Position numbers and translations under genes: made by a program. The notes under the pieces were generated by a model, which had not been told where the DNA came from, made no database searches, and saw only the letters and a list, made by a program, of their open reading frames with translations. Source: Oasisia sp. SBJ-2009 (Eukaryota; Annelida; Polychaeta; Sabellida; Siboglinidae). From it: a DNA stretch of 64,000 nucleotides. The stretch spans positions 3,206,190 to 3,270,189 of the forward strand of contig OZ024855.1 in the NCBI GenBank assembly GCA_964017155.1. The letters run 5' to 3'. Each line of letters starts with the position of its first letter. Position 1 is the stretch's first letter. Positions 21,100 through 30,852 of the stretch are shown one piece after another.

Positions 21100-22962
21100 C
21101 ACAATGCAAATACCTGCATTAGTTGTGTTGTCTGTATTGCACCGGGAGACATCGTACGATGTAACAGATTGATTTCTGGCAGTTGGCGGACTTGAGCACA
21201 CACCATGTACTGTCAGTTTCGTCGTCTGTAGCCAGGCCAGTTTACAATCACACATCAGCAGGTTGCTGGTAAGGTTCATGTACGTTAGAGGTGACATGTG
21301 GCTCACAAGGTTGGCATTCAGTGACTTCAGGCGATTGTCATTCAAATCCAATTGCCACAATTTACGACAACCAAGGAACACATCATCGGGGATCGTCTCG
21401 AGTTGGTTGTGATGTAGATTCAACCACCCAAGACGTGACAAGTGACTGAACGTGGAGTGGCTGAGTGTTTTCAGGCGGTTGTTTGACAGATATAAGAGCC
21501 ATAGCTGACTGAGTCCATTGAACGTTTCACCAGGAATCGTTTCAAGTTCGTTGTGTCCAAGATCCAGCATCCTCAGATTTGACAAGTCACTAAACACGGT
21601 GTTTCTGAGTTCTCTCAGGCGGTTTCCATCCAGAGCTAGCCAGTACAACCGCCTGAGACCATCAAAGGTTTCATAATGGATCGTCTCAAGCTGATTGTTG
21701 GAAAGGTACAGATCCCTCAGTCGTGACAACTGACTGAATACAGTTCGGCCCACTCTAGTCAGACGGTTATTTGACAAGATTAGCCAGGTCAGGTGACTGA
21801 GACCATCGAAGGCTCCATCGTGTATCGTCTCCAGCTGATTGTCTTTTAGCCTTAGGGACCCCAGACGTGACAGCTGACTGAATACGGTTCGGCTCACTGA
21901 CGTCAGACGGTTCGCTGACAAATCTAGACTTGTAAGCTGTTTGAGACCATCGAAGGCTCCATCGTGTATCGCCTCCAACTGATTGTAGGAAAGCGACAGT
22001 GTGTCCAGTCGTGACAACTGACTGAATACAGTTCGGCTCACTGACGTCAGACGGTTCGCTGACAAATCTAGACTTGTAAGCTGTTTGAGACCATCGAAGG
22101 CTCCATCGTGTATCGTCTCCAGCTGATTGTTGTCTATTTTCAGGGTCTCCAGACGTGGCAAGTGACCGAACGTTCTCTGGCTCACTGACGACAGGCGGTT
22201 CGTTTTCAAGACTAGATATTTCAGCTGTTTGAGACCATCGAAGGCTCCATCGTGTATCGTCTCCAGCTGATTGTTGTCTATTTTCAGGGTCTCCAGACGT
22301 GGCAAGTGACCGAACGTTCTCTGGCTCACTGACGACAGGCGGTTCGTTTTCAAGACTAGATATTTCAGCTGTTTGAGACCATCGAAGGCTCCATCGTGTA
22401 TCGTCTCCAGCTGATTGTTGTCTATTTTCAGGGTCTCCAGACGTGGCAAGTGACCGAACGTTCTCTGGCTCACTGTCTTCAGGTGATTGTTTGACAGGTG
22501 AAGCTCTCTTAGCTGCTCAAGTCCACCGAAAGCATCGTCGGGAATTGTCTTTAGTGTGTAACCTATCCATAGGGATTCAAGTTCATTTCCAACACCTGAG
22601 AGCGCCCCCGGGTCCAAAGACATTTCACCTTTAAAATCGACTTGTATTCTCTTAGCATTCAATTTTTTGAAGGCCTCTGTTTGTATTGTCAAACTTGACG
22701 ATGTCGATTCGCCATGTATAAGTACTGTATTATAGACGTTGTCGGAGGGTAGGAACGACGGTACCTGGGAGTGGTCGCCATCCAAGTCACAGTAGATCTT
22801 CTCAAACGATGTACAGTTGCAGCGTTGATCATCAGCGACAGCACAGTTTGCGTGAGTGATCGGCACGAGGGCCGCTACCAGCGCCGCGATCAACAGCCAT
22901 TGCCGTGGCTCCTCAGACACGTCACCACGCCGCACTCCCGGCCTAGCTGTCGACCCAACCAT
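16068..22962 (-). CDS. LRR-kringle secreted protein, copy A (3 exons, 702 aa predicted)
   Basis: Join exons 22962-21114, 17933-17830 and 16223-16068 on the minus strand. The splice sites are consistent: donor GCAG|gtattt (phase 1), acceptor ttatag|GTACCC, donor AACG read as ACG|gtagcc (phase 0), acceptor ttacag|CCTCAT. The product has a signal peptide (hydrophobic core about residues 22-38, mature start near N39-C40), an LRRNT with C40, C48, C50 and C58, 18 LRRs of 24 residues, an LRRCT (C571, C573, C589, C608) and a kringle spanning C622 to C701, exactly 80 residues. It ends one residue later, with no membrane segment, so it is probably secreted. LRRs and kringles are both protein-binding modules. 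The ligand is unknown; a role in recognition or immunity is only inference. The introns hold old LINE remnants. The splice model is mine and has no transcript support, but a pseudogene (copy C) and duplicate (copy B) keep the same exon sizes. Confidence 0.8.
16745..17650 (-). pseudogene. CR1-like LINE remnant in intron 2 of gene A
   Basis: The minus strand shows SVICKLLESLIKDDLIDF and SQHGFLKARSCLTSMLCFLE from the RT finger region near 17290-17150. It then shows C-terminal residues such as LRGDQTEVFKLLNGYE and INNIISRL-like text near 17016-16760. The catalytic core with the YADD box is missing, so an internal deletion has occurred. The same relic, with the same breaks, is in copy B (about 61830-62640), so it predates the duplication. 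Its closest relative here is the LINE at 40546-43627. Confidence 0.75.
17830..17933 (-). CDS. exon 2 of LRR-kringle A: first part of kringle
   Basis: The 104-nt exon encodes TQTECLLTADGRDYRG, then LAHSTKSGRMCQHWNSQT. This is the canonical kringle N-terminal half (C...G..YRG..S.T.SG..CQ.W.SQ). It enters in phase 1 and leaves in phase 0. It is flanked by ag and gt on the minus strand. Confidence 0.85.
18010..18500 (+). pseudogene. RTE-like LINE linker fragment in intron 1 of gene A
   Basis: Plus-strand translation gives MELQKLQELDDIETIPDMIQ, then ALMMKRREILENGNDKQLIE, a stop, and after frameshifts MASKSLKKVRRTQKLGQDTQ and GREIHDLDKIIERTQEF. This matches the region between endonuclease and reverse transcriptase of RTE-like LINEs as I know it. 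Stops and frame changes make it dead. It is duplicated at 63084-63560. Confidence 0.6.
18929..19287. other. intron 1 of gene A, nothing recognised
   Basis: No domain-like frame or repeat seen. Confidence 0.4.
19288..19385 (+). mobile_element. degenerate tRNA-derived SINE head
   Basis: An A-box-like tagcacagtagcgag (19296-19310) and a B-box-like gatttcaatcct (19339-19350) sit at tRNA-like spacing. Several bases differ from consensus and no clear SINE body follows. Confidence 0.4.
19494..20386 (+). mobile_element. hAT-like non-autonomous element, copy 1 (about 890 bp)
   Basis: The left end is caggggcgtcgatccgg (19494) and the right end ccgatcgacacccatg (to 20386), which are inverted repeats of each other. 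The ca-gggg(c/t)g start is hAT-like. Inside are G-runs, a (TA)n at 19541-19576 and no transposase. The body matches 38377-39230 in reverse orientation. A clear 8-bp target duplication was not found. Confidence 0.5.
20391..20640 (+). mobile_element. partial second copy of the hAT-like element body
   Basis: ttgtcatcactcaaatggga, acaaagtgcaggaat, gtaggcgata and taatgtccttgatgg repeat, in the same order, segments seen at 19896-20060. Confidence 0.6.
20641..21036. other. intron 1 of gene A; GA-rich tract at about 20908-20960
   Basis: A purine-rich gagaggga tract precedes the (TA)n. Nothing else was recognised. Confidence 0.4.
21037..21097. repeat. (TA)n microsatellite next to the exon 1 donor
   Basis: A ta run ending 16 bp from the splice donor at 21113. 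Confidence 0.9.
21114..22962 (-). CDS. exon 1 of LRR-kringle A: signal peptide, LRRNT, 18 LRRs, LRRCT
   Basis: The first ATG in frame is at 22962-22960 (MVGSTARPGV...); the two codons before it are GTG ACG. The hydrophobic stretch WLLIAALVAALVPITHA is a clear signal core. The LRRs follow LxxLxLxxNxLxxI/VxxxxFxxLxxL and alternate two types, giving a 48-residue (144-bp) super-period. Two consecutive 144-bp units (22141-22284, 22285-22428) look identical in DNA and a third is partial. The LRRCT has the CDC...C...C pattern. The exon ends at 21114 at a GT donor. Reading past it runs into (TA)n encoding Ile-Tyr repeats, which supports splicing there. Confidence 0.88.
22096..22476 (-). repeat. 144-bp coding tandem repeat encoding LRR pairs
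   Basis: 22141-22284 and 22285-22428 appear base-for-base identical, with partial units on either side. Each encodes two LRRs. Confidence 0.9.
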
Positions 22963-23129
22963 CGTCACTTGGCGGTGTCTCGATGTTAATCGTCGTTTGG
23001 CGAACAGTTTCTTTTCACCTGCGTGTGTCTTGTGGGTTGTGCTTCCTTGTCGTGCCTATGTATACCTTGCCGACTGTCACTCAATGTCATAAACCAGAGC
23101 ATTTAACTCGTCGCCTAGACACCATTAAA

Positions 23130-23425
23130 TTACTCATGAAGTTATAACAAGTTAGCGTTGTTGTATCGACAGTCGAGAGAAGGACATCGTCCTCTTAATG
23201 ATCTAATTTATATGCAAACTGACTATGACGTATTAGTTGTGCTACACTATTTGTCGTGAAGTCATAACAAGCTAGCGTTGTTGTATCGACAGTCGAGAGA
23301 AGGACATCTTCCTCCTAATGATCTAATTTATATGCAAACTGACTATGACGTATTAGTTGTGCTACAATATTTGTCGTGAACTCATAACAAGTTAGCGTTG
23401 TTGTATCGACAGTTGAGAGAAGTAG
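23130..23425. repeat. 121-bp tandem repeats, about 2.4 copies, upstream of gene A
   Basis: ataacaagttagcgttgttg recurs at about 23142, 23263 and 23384. Each unit contains gcaaactgactatgacgtat. They lie about 170-460 bp upstream of the ATG of gene A, so they are within its likely promoter region. A related segment (aactaactgtgacgtattag) occurs in intron 1 at about 18577 and at 63646 in copy B. Confidence 0.85.
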
Positions 23426-23519
23426 TGCGTCGGCAAGTGTAAAGGAAGCATATGTTTGGGTATATTCTTTGCCAAAAAATAAAAAAATATCTATATAGTA
23501 TATAGAAGTTTAAAACCCT

Positions 23520-23789
23520 TGTTGCCATTTTTTATATTTGGTCCCATAGTGATTTAGAGGCAATTTAAAAAATGTCCGCCAAATATGATTTCGAATTAAC
23601 TGTGGTGTGTGTATGTATGTTCTATAGAACACTGATTTCAAATAAACAATGTTTGGAATTTTCCGGCTTCCGCGTCGGAAATGTAGATGTTTGGAGGCAA
23701 CAATTTAAAGATAGCTCTTAGATATTTTGTAAAACGGACAGTTTTGACCAATTCAAACATTGGTTTATTGATTTCGAAATTACGCCGTA
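23520..23789. repeat. dispersed repeat, copy 1, left part (interrupted by LINE)
   Basis: It starts tttggtcccatagtgattta and aligns with 32887 onward. It lacks the segment corresponding to about 33022-33470, and it continues after the LINE at 26945-27010 (gaaaactcccaatatgttca). Confidence 0.8.
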
Positions 23790-26700
23790 CTTACTTACTT
23801 CGCTCGGAGCACAGGCCATCGACTAAGGAACGCCACTGTTTTCTGTCTGTGGCCATCTTCTCCATTTCTTTCCGGGTGTACCCCATCTCTTTTGTATCTT
23901 TTTCTGTGTCTCTCTGCCAGGTGTTTCGTGGCCTACCTCTTCTTCTCTTCCCTGGGGGATTCCATGTGATGGCTTGACGGGTGATTGATTATGGTGGTTT
24001 CCTTAGTGTATGTCCTATCCACCTCCATTTTCTCTTCTTTATTTCATTTTCTATGGGTAGTTGCTTGGTTGTTTTCCAGAGTGTGGTGTTCGGTACCTTG
24101 TCTGTCCACTTCAAGTGTAGTATTCTGCGCAGGCATTTGTTGATGAAGGTCTGTATTTTCTTTAGTGTCTTCTGTGTGGTTCGCCATGTCTCCGCTCCGT
24201 AGAGCAAAACTGCCTTCACATTTGAGTTAAACAATCTCAGCTTGGTGTTAATTTTGATTCGTTTTGCTCTCCAAATTTTTCTCAACATGATGAATGCCAC
24301 TCTTGCTTTCTGGATTCTTGCTTTGACGTCTTCTTCTGTCCCTCCAGTTTTGTTTATTGTACTGCCCAGGTATGTGAATGCATCTGTCTCTTCCAGTGGC
24401 TCTCCGTTCAATGTAATGGGGTTGTTGTTCTTTGTGTTGGCTTTCATAGTCTTTGTCTTGCTTCTGTTAATGTTGAGTCCAAGCTGTGTTGACACTGTGT
24501 TTAGCTGCTCTGTTTTTTCCTGCATCTGTTTATGGCTGTGTGAGAGGAGAGCGAGGTCATCCGCAAAGTCCAGGTCCTCCAACTGGCTCCATGGTGTCCA
24601 CTGGATCCCATTTCTTCTATTTTTTTTAGTCTTTTTCATGATCCAGTCTATGGCGAGCAGGAATAGGAAAGGTGACAGAAGACATCCTTGCCTCACACCT
24701 GTCTTCACCATGAAGGAGTCTGTTAGTTGTCCTGCATGAATGACCCTGCATGCCATGTCTTCATAACTACTTCTTATCAGAGATATAAATTTCTCAGGTA
24801 TCCCGTAGTGCTGTAGGAGTTTCCACAGCGTGTCTCTGTCAAGGCTATCAAATGCTTTCTCGTAGTCAACGAAGTTTATATACAGTGATGAGTCCCATTC
24901 CATGGATTGTTCGACAATGATTCTCAGTGTTGCAATTTGGTCGGTGCAGGATCTGTCTTTCAGGAAGCCAGCTTGGTGGTCTCTGAGCTTGGCATCTACA
25001 TCTGTCTTCAGTCTGTCCAAGATTATTCTGTTGAGGACCTTTCCGGGTACTGATAGGAGCATTATCCCTCTATAGTTCTTACATTCTTGCATATCGCCTT
25101 TCTTTGGGAGCTTCACAGGGTACCCTTCTTTCCATTCCGTTGGTATTTCTTCTTGTTCCCATATCTTCCCGAATAGGTCATGCAGTATCTCGGTGGAGGT
25201 CTCTATGTCAGCCTTGATTGCCTCTGCAGGAATTTTGTCTGGGCCGGAAGCTTTCCCTCTCTTCATGTGATGAATGGCTTTCTCAATTTCTGCCTTACTT
25301 GGTCTTTCGCAGTTTATCTGGAGTACTTCTTCCGCTGGTGCGATGTCTGGAGGGTTCTGAGGTGGTGGCCGGTTTAGCAGTTCTTCAAAATGTTCCCTCC
25401 ATCTCTTCAACTGGTCTTCATCACTGGTAAGTACATTGCCATTCTTATCTTTGATGGGTCTGTCTGTGTTCTTGTACTTTCCTGCTAATTTTCTTGTTAC
25501 ATCATACAGTTGTTTCATGTTTCCTTGGGCTGATGCATCCTCTGCTTCTTTGGTTAGGTCTTCAATGAAGTTTGCCTTGTCTGTTTTTACGCTGTTCTTG
25601 ACTGCTCTGTTTGCCTCTGTATACTCTTCCTGTGCTGCTGCTTTTGCTGCTCTCGTTCGGCTGTTGTTAACTGCACCTTTCTTTTCCTTCCTCACTTGCA
25701 CTTTGTTGACAGTCTCTGCAGAAATCCAGTCTTTTTGTTGGTATTTCTTCTTTCCCAGAACTTCGCTGCATGTGCTGGTCCACATCTCCTTGATCTGTTG
25801 CCATTGTGTGTCTATGTCCATGTTTCCTTCATCAAGGATATCTTGTAGGGCTTCGTATTTGTTTCTGACTGTAAGTCGGAAGGTCTCTGTTGTCACCCTG
25901 TCCTGTAGGAAGTCCACATTGTACTGTGTTCTGGTGCTCCGCTTGACTTCTCTCTTCTTTAGCTTCATCTTCATTCTGGCCAGCACTAGATGGTGGTCTG
26001 AGGCTGCATCTGCCCCTCTCTGCACTCTCACATCCTGCATTGATCTTCTGAACTTCCGTCCTATGCAGATATGGTCTATTTGATTTTCTGTCCTGTGGTC
26101 CGGTGATACCCAGGTTGCCTTGTGAATCCTGCGATGCGGGAACACGCTGCCTCCGATGATCATATTGTTAAATGCACAAAAGTCGGCCAACATCTCGACA
26201 TTTTCATTCATTTTGCCAAGTCCCTGTCTGCCCATGACTTCTTCGTACCCGCTGTTGTCTGATCCGATTTTGGCGTTCAAGTCTCCCATGAGTATTGTCA
26301 TGTCCTTCTCCTTCAGTTTGTCACACAATGTCTGCAGTTTGTTGTAAAAGTCTTCTTTTGTTTCTTCGTCCTTGTCGTTTGTGGGTGCGTAACACTGAAT
26401 GATGTTGAGCTTGATGTTTTCTTTCTTTGTTTTGAACGAAGCATAGATGATCCTTGGTCCCGCTGCTTCCCAGTTAATGAGAGCATTCTGTGCCTCATGT
26501 GACAACATGAGTGCCACGCCTTCTGTATGATGTGCATCTTCCTCTTCATGCCCCGAATAGAGAATCATTTCTCCCGTATTCAGTCTGACTTGCCCTGACT
26601 GTGTCCACCTTGTTTCACATAGCCCTAGTACTGTGATGTTGTAGGCCCGTCGTTCCCTTGCTATTTGGGCTGCTTTGTTTGTTTCGAACATGGTTCTCAC

Positions 26701-26944
26701 ATTCCATGTTCCGATTTTTGAGATTTTCTTGGAAGATAAGAAGGGTATCGGCGATGTAGCTTCCTTACGGCTTTTACTGCATGGCGTCATACTCTCCCCA
26801 GGAGGCCATCCCTCTCCCAAGTTCAGTAGAGTTCCTTTGGTCGATGTTTTTGTAACAATCTGTTTTTTTACGGGAAAGGGTTGTTAGCCCTTTGCCCAAC
26901 CCTCCTCTTTTCTCAGCCGGGCTTGGGACCGTCCATGGCAGAGT
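23790..26944 (-). mobile_element. full-length RTE-like LINE with 13-bp target-site duplication
   Basis: Bounded by aaattacgccgta at 23777-23789 and 26945-26957. The paralogous repeat at about 33577-33590 reads across the junction without an insert, giving an empty site. The 5' region (about 26870-26944) has the cccggctgag...gggttgggcaaa sequence often seen at the start of these elements. The 3' end is a short taagtaag tail. Confidence 0.9.
23791..26790 (-). pseudogene. RTE-like endonuclease/reverse transcriptase, one premature stop
   Basis: From the ATG at 26790 the frame is open for 933 codons to a taa at 23989-23991. It then continues in frame for 65 more codons with typical C-terminal text (GKRRRGRPRNTW...) to a natural-looking stop at 23791-23793. 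The N-terminal APE-type endonuclease shows [21 protein letters not shown] (26271-26297) and ASDHHLV (about 25985-26005). The reverse transcriptase shows [18 protein letters not shown] (motif A, about 24848-24880), [14 protein letters not shown] and the catalytic LDFADDLAL (about 24550-24580). All catalytic residues I can check are present. One nonsense change is the only visible lesion, so the copy is young. The likely role was target-primed reverse transcription of its own RNA. Confidence 0.9.
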
Positions 26945-27030
26945 TAAATTACGCCGTATCATAGTGAAAACTCCCAATATGTTCATCCACCCCCACCCCA
27001 CCCCATTCAATGGGTAAAAACCGTTGTAGA
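26945..27030. repeat. dispersed repeat, copy 1, right part
   Basis: tgaaaactcccaatatgttc and ccccattcaat match 33596-33641. Similarity ends there. Confidence 0.75.
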
Positions 27031-27536
27031 CGGGTAGAAATATGGATGGACGGGTACAAAAATGAAGGAAACAAAGGTACAAAAATGAAGGAAAAAGGTC
27101 TTCCAAAACCATAAATATTGTCAGTTATGCCTTAGAAATGAGTGTAAATGGTGTCACATATGTGTTTGTAGTCCATTTCAGGTCATCAGACACATTGTGT
27201 GTAAGTGTGTAAATTGGCTTAACAGTTAGCATCCAAGTGTGCACCAAAACATGTGTGACTGGCAATAATGTGGTCCTGCATAAAGCCCTGCTATACAAAT
27301 ATTTCAAATTTTCAAATCTCAGAAACTTCGGCGATTGTGTCAGTAATGTTTTATGAGATATGCCCAAGAAATAATTATTCATGAAAATCTGGTGGAGTTT
27401 TGAATAAGAAAGAGCAGTAGAGTGATTTGTGTGTGTAAAGTTCTCAATGTTTATAGGAAGTTTTGTTTTAATCAAAATAAACTTAATGCAATTATTTGGT
27501 ATGTTCTATAGTTTTAAAATATATTTGCAATGAAGT
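27031..27536. other. intergenic, nothing recognised
   Basis: AT-rich sequence with a small aaaatgaagga(a/g) duplication near 27058-27095. Confidence 0.4.
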
Positions 27537-28325
27537 GTTCTGAGTTCAGTCTGGTGCGTTCTGTATTCAGTCTGGTGTTTTTGTTCAGTATTGTTTATTC
27601 TGTATTCAGTCTGGTATGTTTTGTATTCAGTCTGGTGTGTTTTGTATTCAGTCTGGTGTGTTCTGTGTTCAGGCTTGTGTGTTCTGTATTCAGTCTGGTG
27701 TGTGCTGCATTCAGTCTGGTATGTTTTGTATTCAGTCTGTAGTGTTCTGTGTTCAGTCTGGTATGTTTTGTATTCAGTCTGGTATGTTCTGTATTCAGTC
27801 TAGTGTATTCTGTATTCAGTCTGGTATGTTTTGTATTCAGTCTGGTATGTTCTGTGTTCAGTCTGGTATGTTCTGTATTTAGTCTGGTATATTTTGTATT
27901 CAGTCTGGTATGTTCTGTGTTCAGTCTGGTGTGTTCTGTATTCAGTCTGGTATGTTCTGTGTTCAGTCTGGTGTGTTCTGTGTTCAGTCTGGTATGTTCT
28001 GTATTCAGTCTGGTATGTTCTGTGTTCAGTCTGGTGTGTTCTGTGTTCAGTATGGTGTGTTCTGTATTCAGTCTGGTATGTTCTGTATTCAGTCTGGTAT
28101 GTTCTGTGTTCAGTCTGGTGTGTTCTGTGTTCAATCTGGTATGTTTTGTATTCAGTCTGGTATGTTTTTTGTTCAGTATAGTATGTTCTGTGTTCAGTCT
28201 GGTGTGTTCTGTGTTCAGTCTGGTGTATTATTTATTCAGTCTGGTGTGTTCTCTGTTCATTCTGGTATGTTTTGTGTTCTGTCTGGTGTATTCTGTATTC
28301 AGTCTGGTGTGTTTTGTGTTCAGCT
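27537..28325. repeat. 21-bp minisatellite, about 37 units
   Basis: The unit is ttctgtattcagtctggta plus tg. Variants alternate tattcag/tgttcag and ggtatg/ggtgtg. Because 21 is a multiple of three, several frames on both strands stay open with 7-residue repeats. I treat these as non-coding. Confidence 0.95.
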
Positions 28326-30365
28326 AGGACAAGTCAGTGTGTGGTGTTCAGTGAGTGAGGATGTGTTTTGTCTTCAATAAAGTTAAGTGTGTTTTTTCAC
28401 CAGTTTGATGTTTTGTCTTCAGCGAGGACAGGTGTGTTTGGGAGAAAGAAAGACTACTGGAACTACTTCTGTGGTTGTCTGTCTTCCAATAAATCACTCA
28501 ATGATGGTATCCATATCTGAGGTACCTACTTAACTACTTTTTGTATTTATTGCAACAGGCATTTAGAAATGCAGAGCTTCATTAATTGTTTATATCCAAT
28601 GTCATGTTTGATTAATTTACCAGCTTGGTTACACTTAACCATGTACATTTGTAGTGAAGTCAATTTCAAGTACTGCACATACAGTGGCTCCACTGTATGG
28701 ATATGATATGTCACTAGCCTCCAAACAAATTTGAGGAACAAGTGTTGAAATATGCGATGTATCGACCTGTCTGTAGTGGATCTTGTTCACACGCTGAAGT
28801 CATGTGACGCGTGAACAAGAACTACTGTAGACGGGTCGAAACTCTATTTTTGAAAATTTGCATCAAAAAATTTCTTGTTGTGTAAGGAGCCAACTCTTGG
28901 GTGTAAGTCGGCTGTAGGCCCTGGCGTGAGTGATGGAGTCAGTCTATTAGAGTGCAAAAGTTTGTGTAGCGTGCTGAGAGAAGACGGGAGAAAAAGACGT
29001 GATGTAAGTGTCTACTCAGTGCAGGCCACTCTGTCAGCCATGTGGGCTGTCTTGTGGCGTTATGTCAAACACATGCAACCAGAATGGCACAGCCGGTGCA
29101 CAACACATGGTGTGTGTTATTGTGATGACGTGTCCTGTCTCAGCGTAGTCCTTATCAATGTAACTAGGCAGCAACAGTCGAATAAAAAATAGTTTTGTTA
29201 TTCATATTAAATTACTTTTTGAGTCGATTAGTCATCATTCTTATACCCCCCAGTGGAGTGGGGCCAACACCACTTGGTCGTTTCCGATGTTATGATGACA
29301 GTCATGACACTGCCATCTGTTGTGATGTACGCGATTGTGCCTCATCTCGGCTGGTTTCTTCGCCCGTCCTTTTGAAGTCTCTCCCTGAGACGTTGTCACT
29401 CCAGCATATGCAACTTATTTAACCAGTAAATTATTCATTTAAAATTTGTCTTAACATTTGCAGTTCTACATTTCATGGTAAACTTCAGGACAACATAATT
29501 TGCATTTGCTGCTGCATTTGTTGTTGCACAATCTCTGATGTAGAGAAGTTGTAAATGCACAGACAATGTACGGCTTACTCACAGAAAGGATTTGATTCAT
29601 TGTTAATGAGCTGTTCTTTAGCTTGTAGCTTTTGTGGCGTGGCTGGAACAAAGATGTCCAGTTAATAATTAATCGGTGGGAGCACACATAGGCATCAAGT
29701 CTGACCTCCGCGGCAGACGCCTGCCAATTACTGCAGCTCAACTTAATCATTTCTCTTAATGGCACCGCCATTGTTGTCTAGTCATGCCCTTATATGGGCA
29801 TCACATTGCTGGAGAAGGTCATGTGATACCATGTGACATGTCTGCAGTTGTCTTAGATTGATAATAGTTATAATGGTTTTCATTAATGCGTCAGAAGGTT
29901 TTTAGTTGAAATGTTCTTACACTGTCAGTCCGCCAGGTTGCTAGTGTAATTTAATTGTGTGCTACTTTTATGTGAATTAATTACGTTGAAATTAGTGCAA
30001 CGTCATGAGATGGACTTGTTGCTCACAAATGGGTATGTTATCTTGCTGTTTGTATTAGTGTTGTTGTATACTTCAAAGGTGCAACTCTCTGTGATTTATG
30101 ATCAATTACACTGTTATGGAATGTGTTTATGAGGGGGTGTTCATTATGTGAGCTCACAAACATGCTCTTGTATGGTTAGACCAACTGAATGAATGAAGCC
30201 AAGCTTTAGGTTTGTATGTCCAGTCAGTGTACAGAGGCCTTGAGGTAGGTGACAGGCTAGAACATTCTCTTGTGGATTTGTCAAGGTTCTCAAACCTTGG
30301 GACATGTAATTCCCATTTATGTCGAGTACTCGTAGGAAATTGTATTAATTGTTTTAATTTACTAA

Positions 30366-30366
<1 letters not shown>
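28326..30366. other. intergenic, no gene recognised
   Basis: A frame at 28875-29192 encodes 105 residues without a domain I know and without repeats. Nothing else notable. Confidence 0.4.
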
Positions 30367-30396
<30 letters not shown>

Positions 30397-30630
30397 CATA
30401 GATACACACACACACACATACATACATACATACATACATACATACATACATACATACATACATACATACATACATACATACATACATACATACATACATA
30501 CATACATACATACATACATACATACATACATACATACATACATACATAGATACACACACATACATACATACATACATACATACATACATACATACATACA
30601 TACATACATACATACATACATACATACAGT
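30367..30630. repeat. (CATA)n tetranucleotide array
   Basis: Pure cata units with two gatacacaca interruptions (30400-30417 and 30547-30560). Confidence 0.95.
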
Positions 30631-30852
30631 CTTACATACATAATAAGGACTATTGCCATGACAGAGAATGAATGTTGTTAGCCTGTTGCCATTCTTGAAA
30701 CAGGAAGTTCCCAGTTGCAGGGCTGCCTACCATTACAGATGTTCCATAATCATTACAGAAATAAACCTCAGGTTACGGTGCTATGGAAACTGCTCCTGTA
30801 TTAAGGAAATAAACATATCAGACTACATAAATGTATACACATCAAAGAACTG

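Noticed and set aside
21010..21113. Ile-Tyr-rich C-terminus of an unspliced 650-residue LRR protein
   Set aside because: It comes from intronic (TA)n; the GT donor at 21113 and matching kringle exons give a better model.
24242..26549. Several open frames antisense to, or in another frame of, the RTE-like LINE
   Set aside because: Shadows of the LINE coding strand; no independent motifs.
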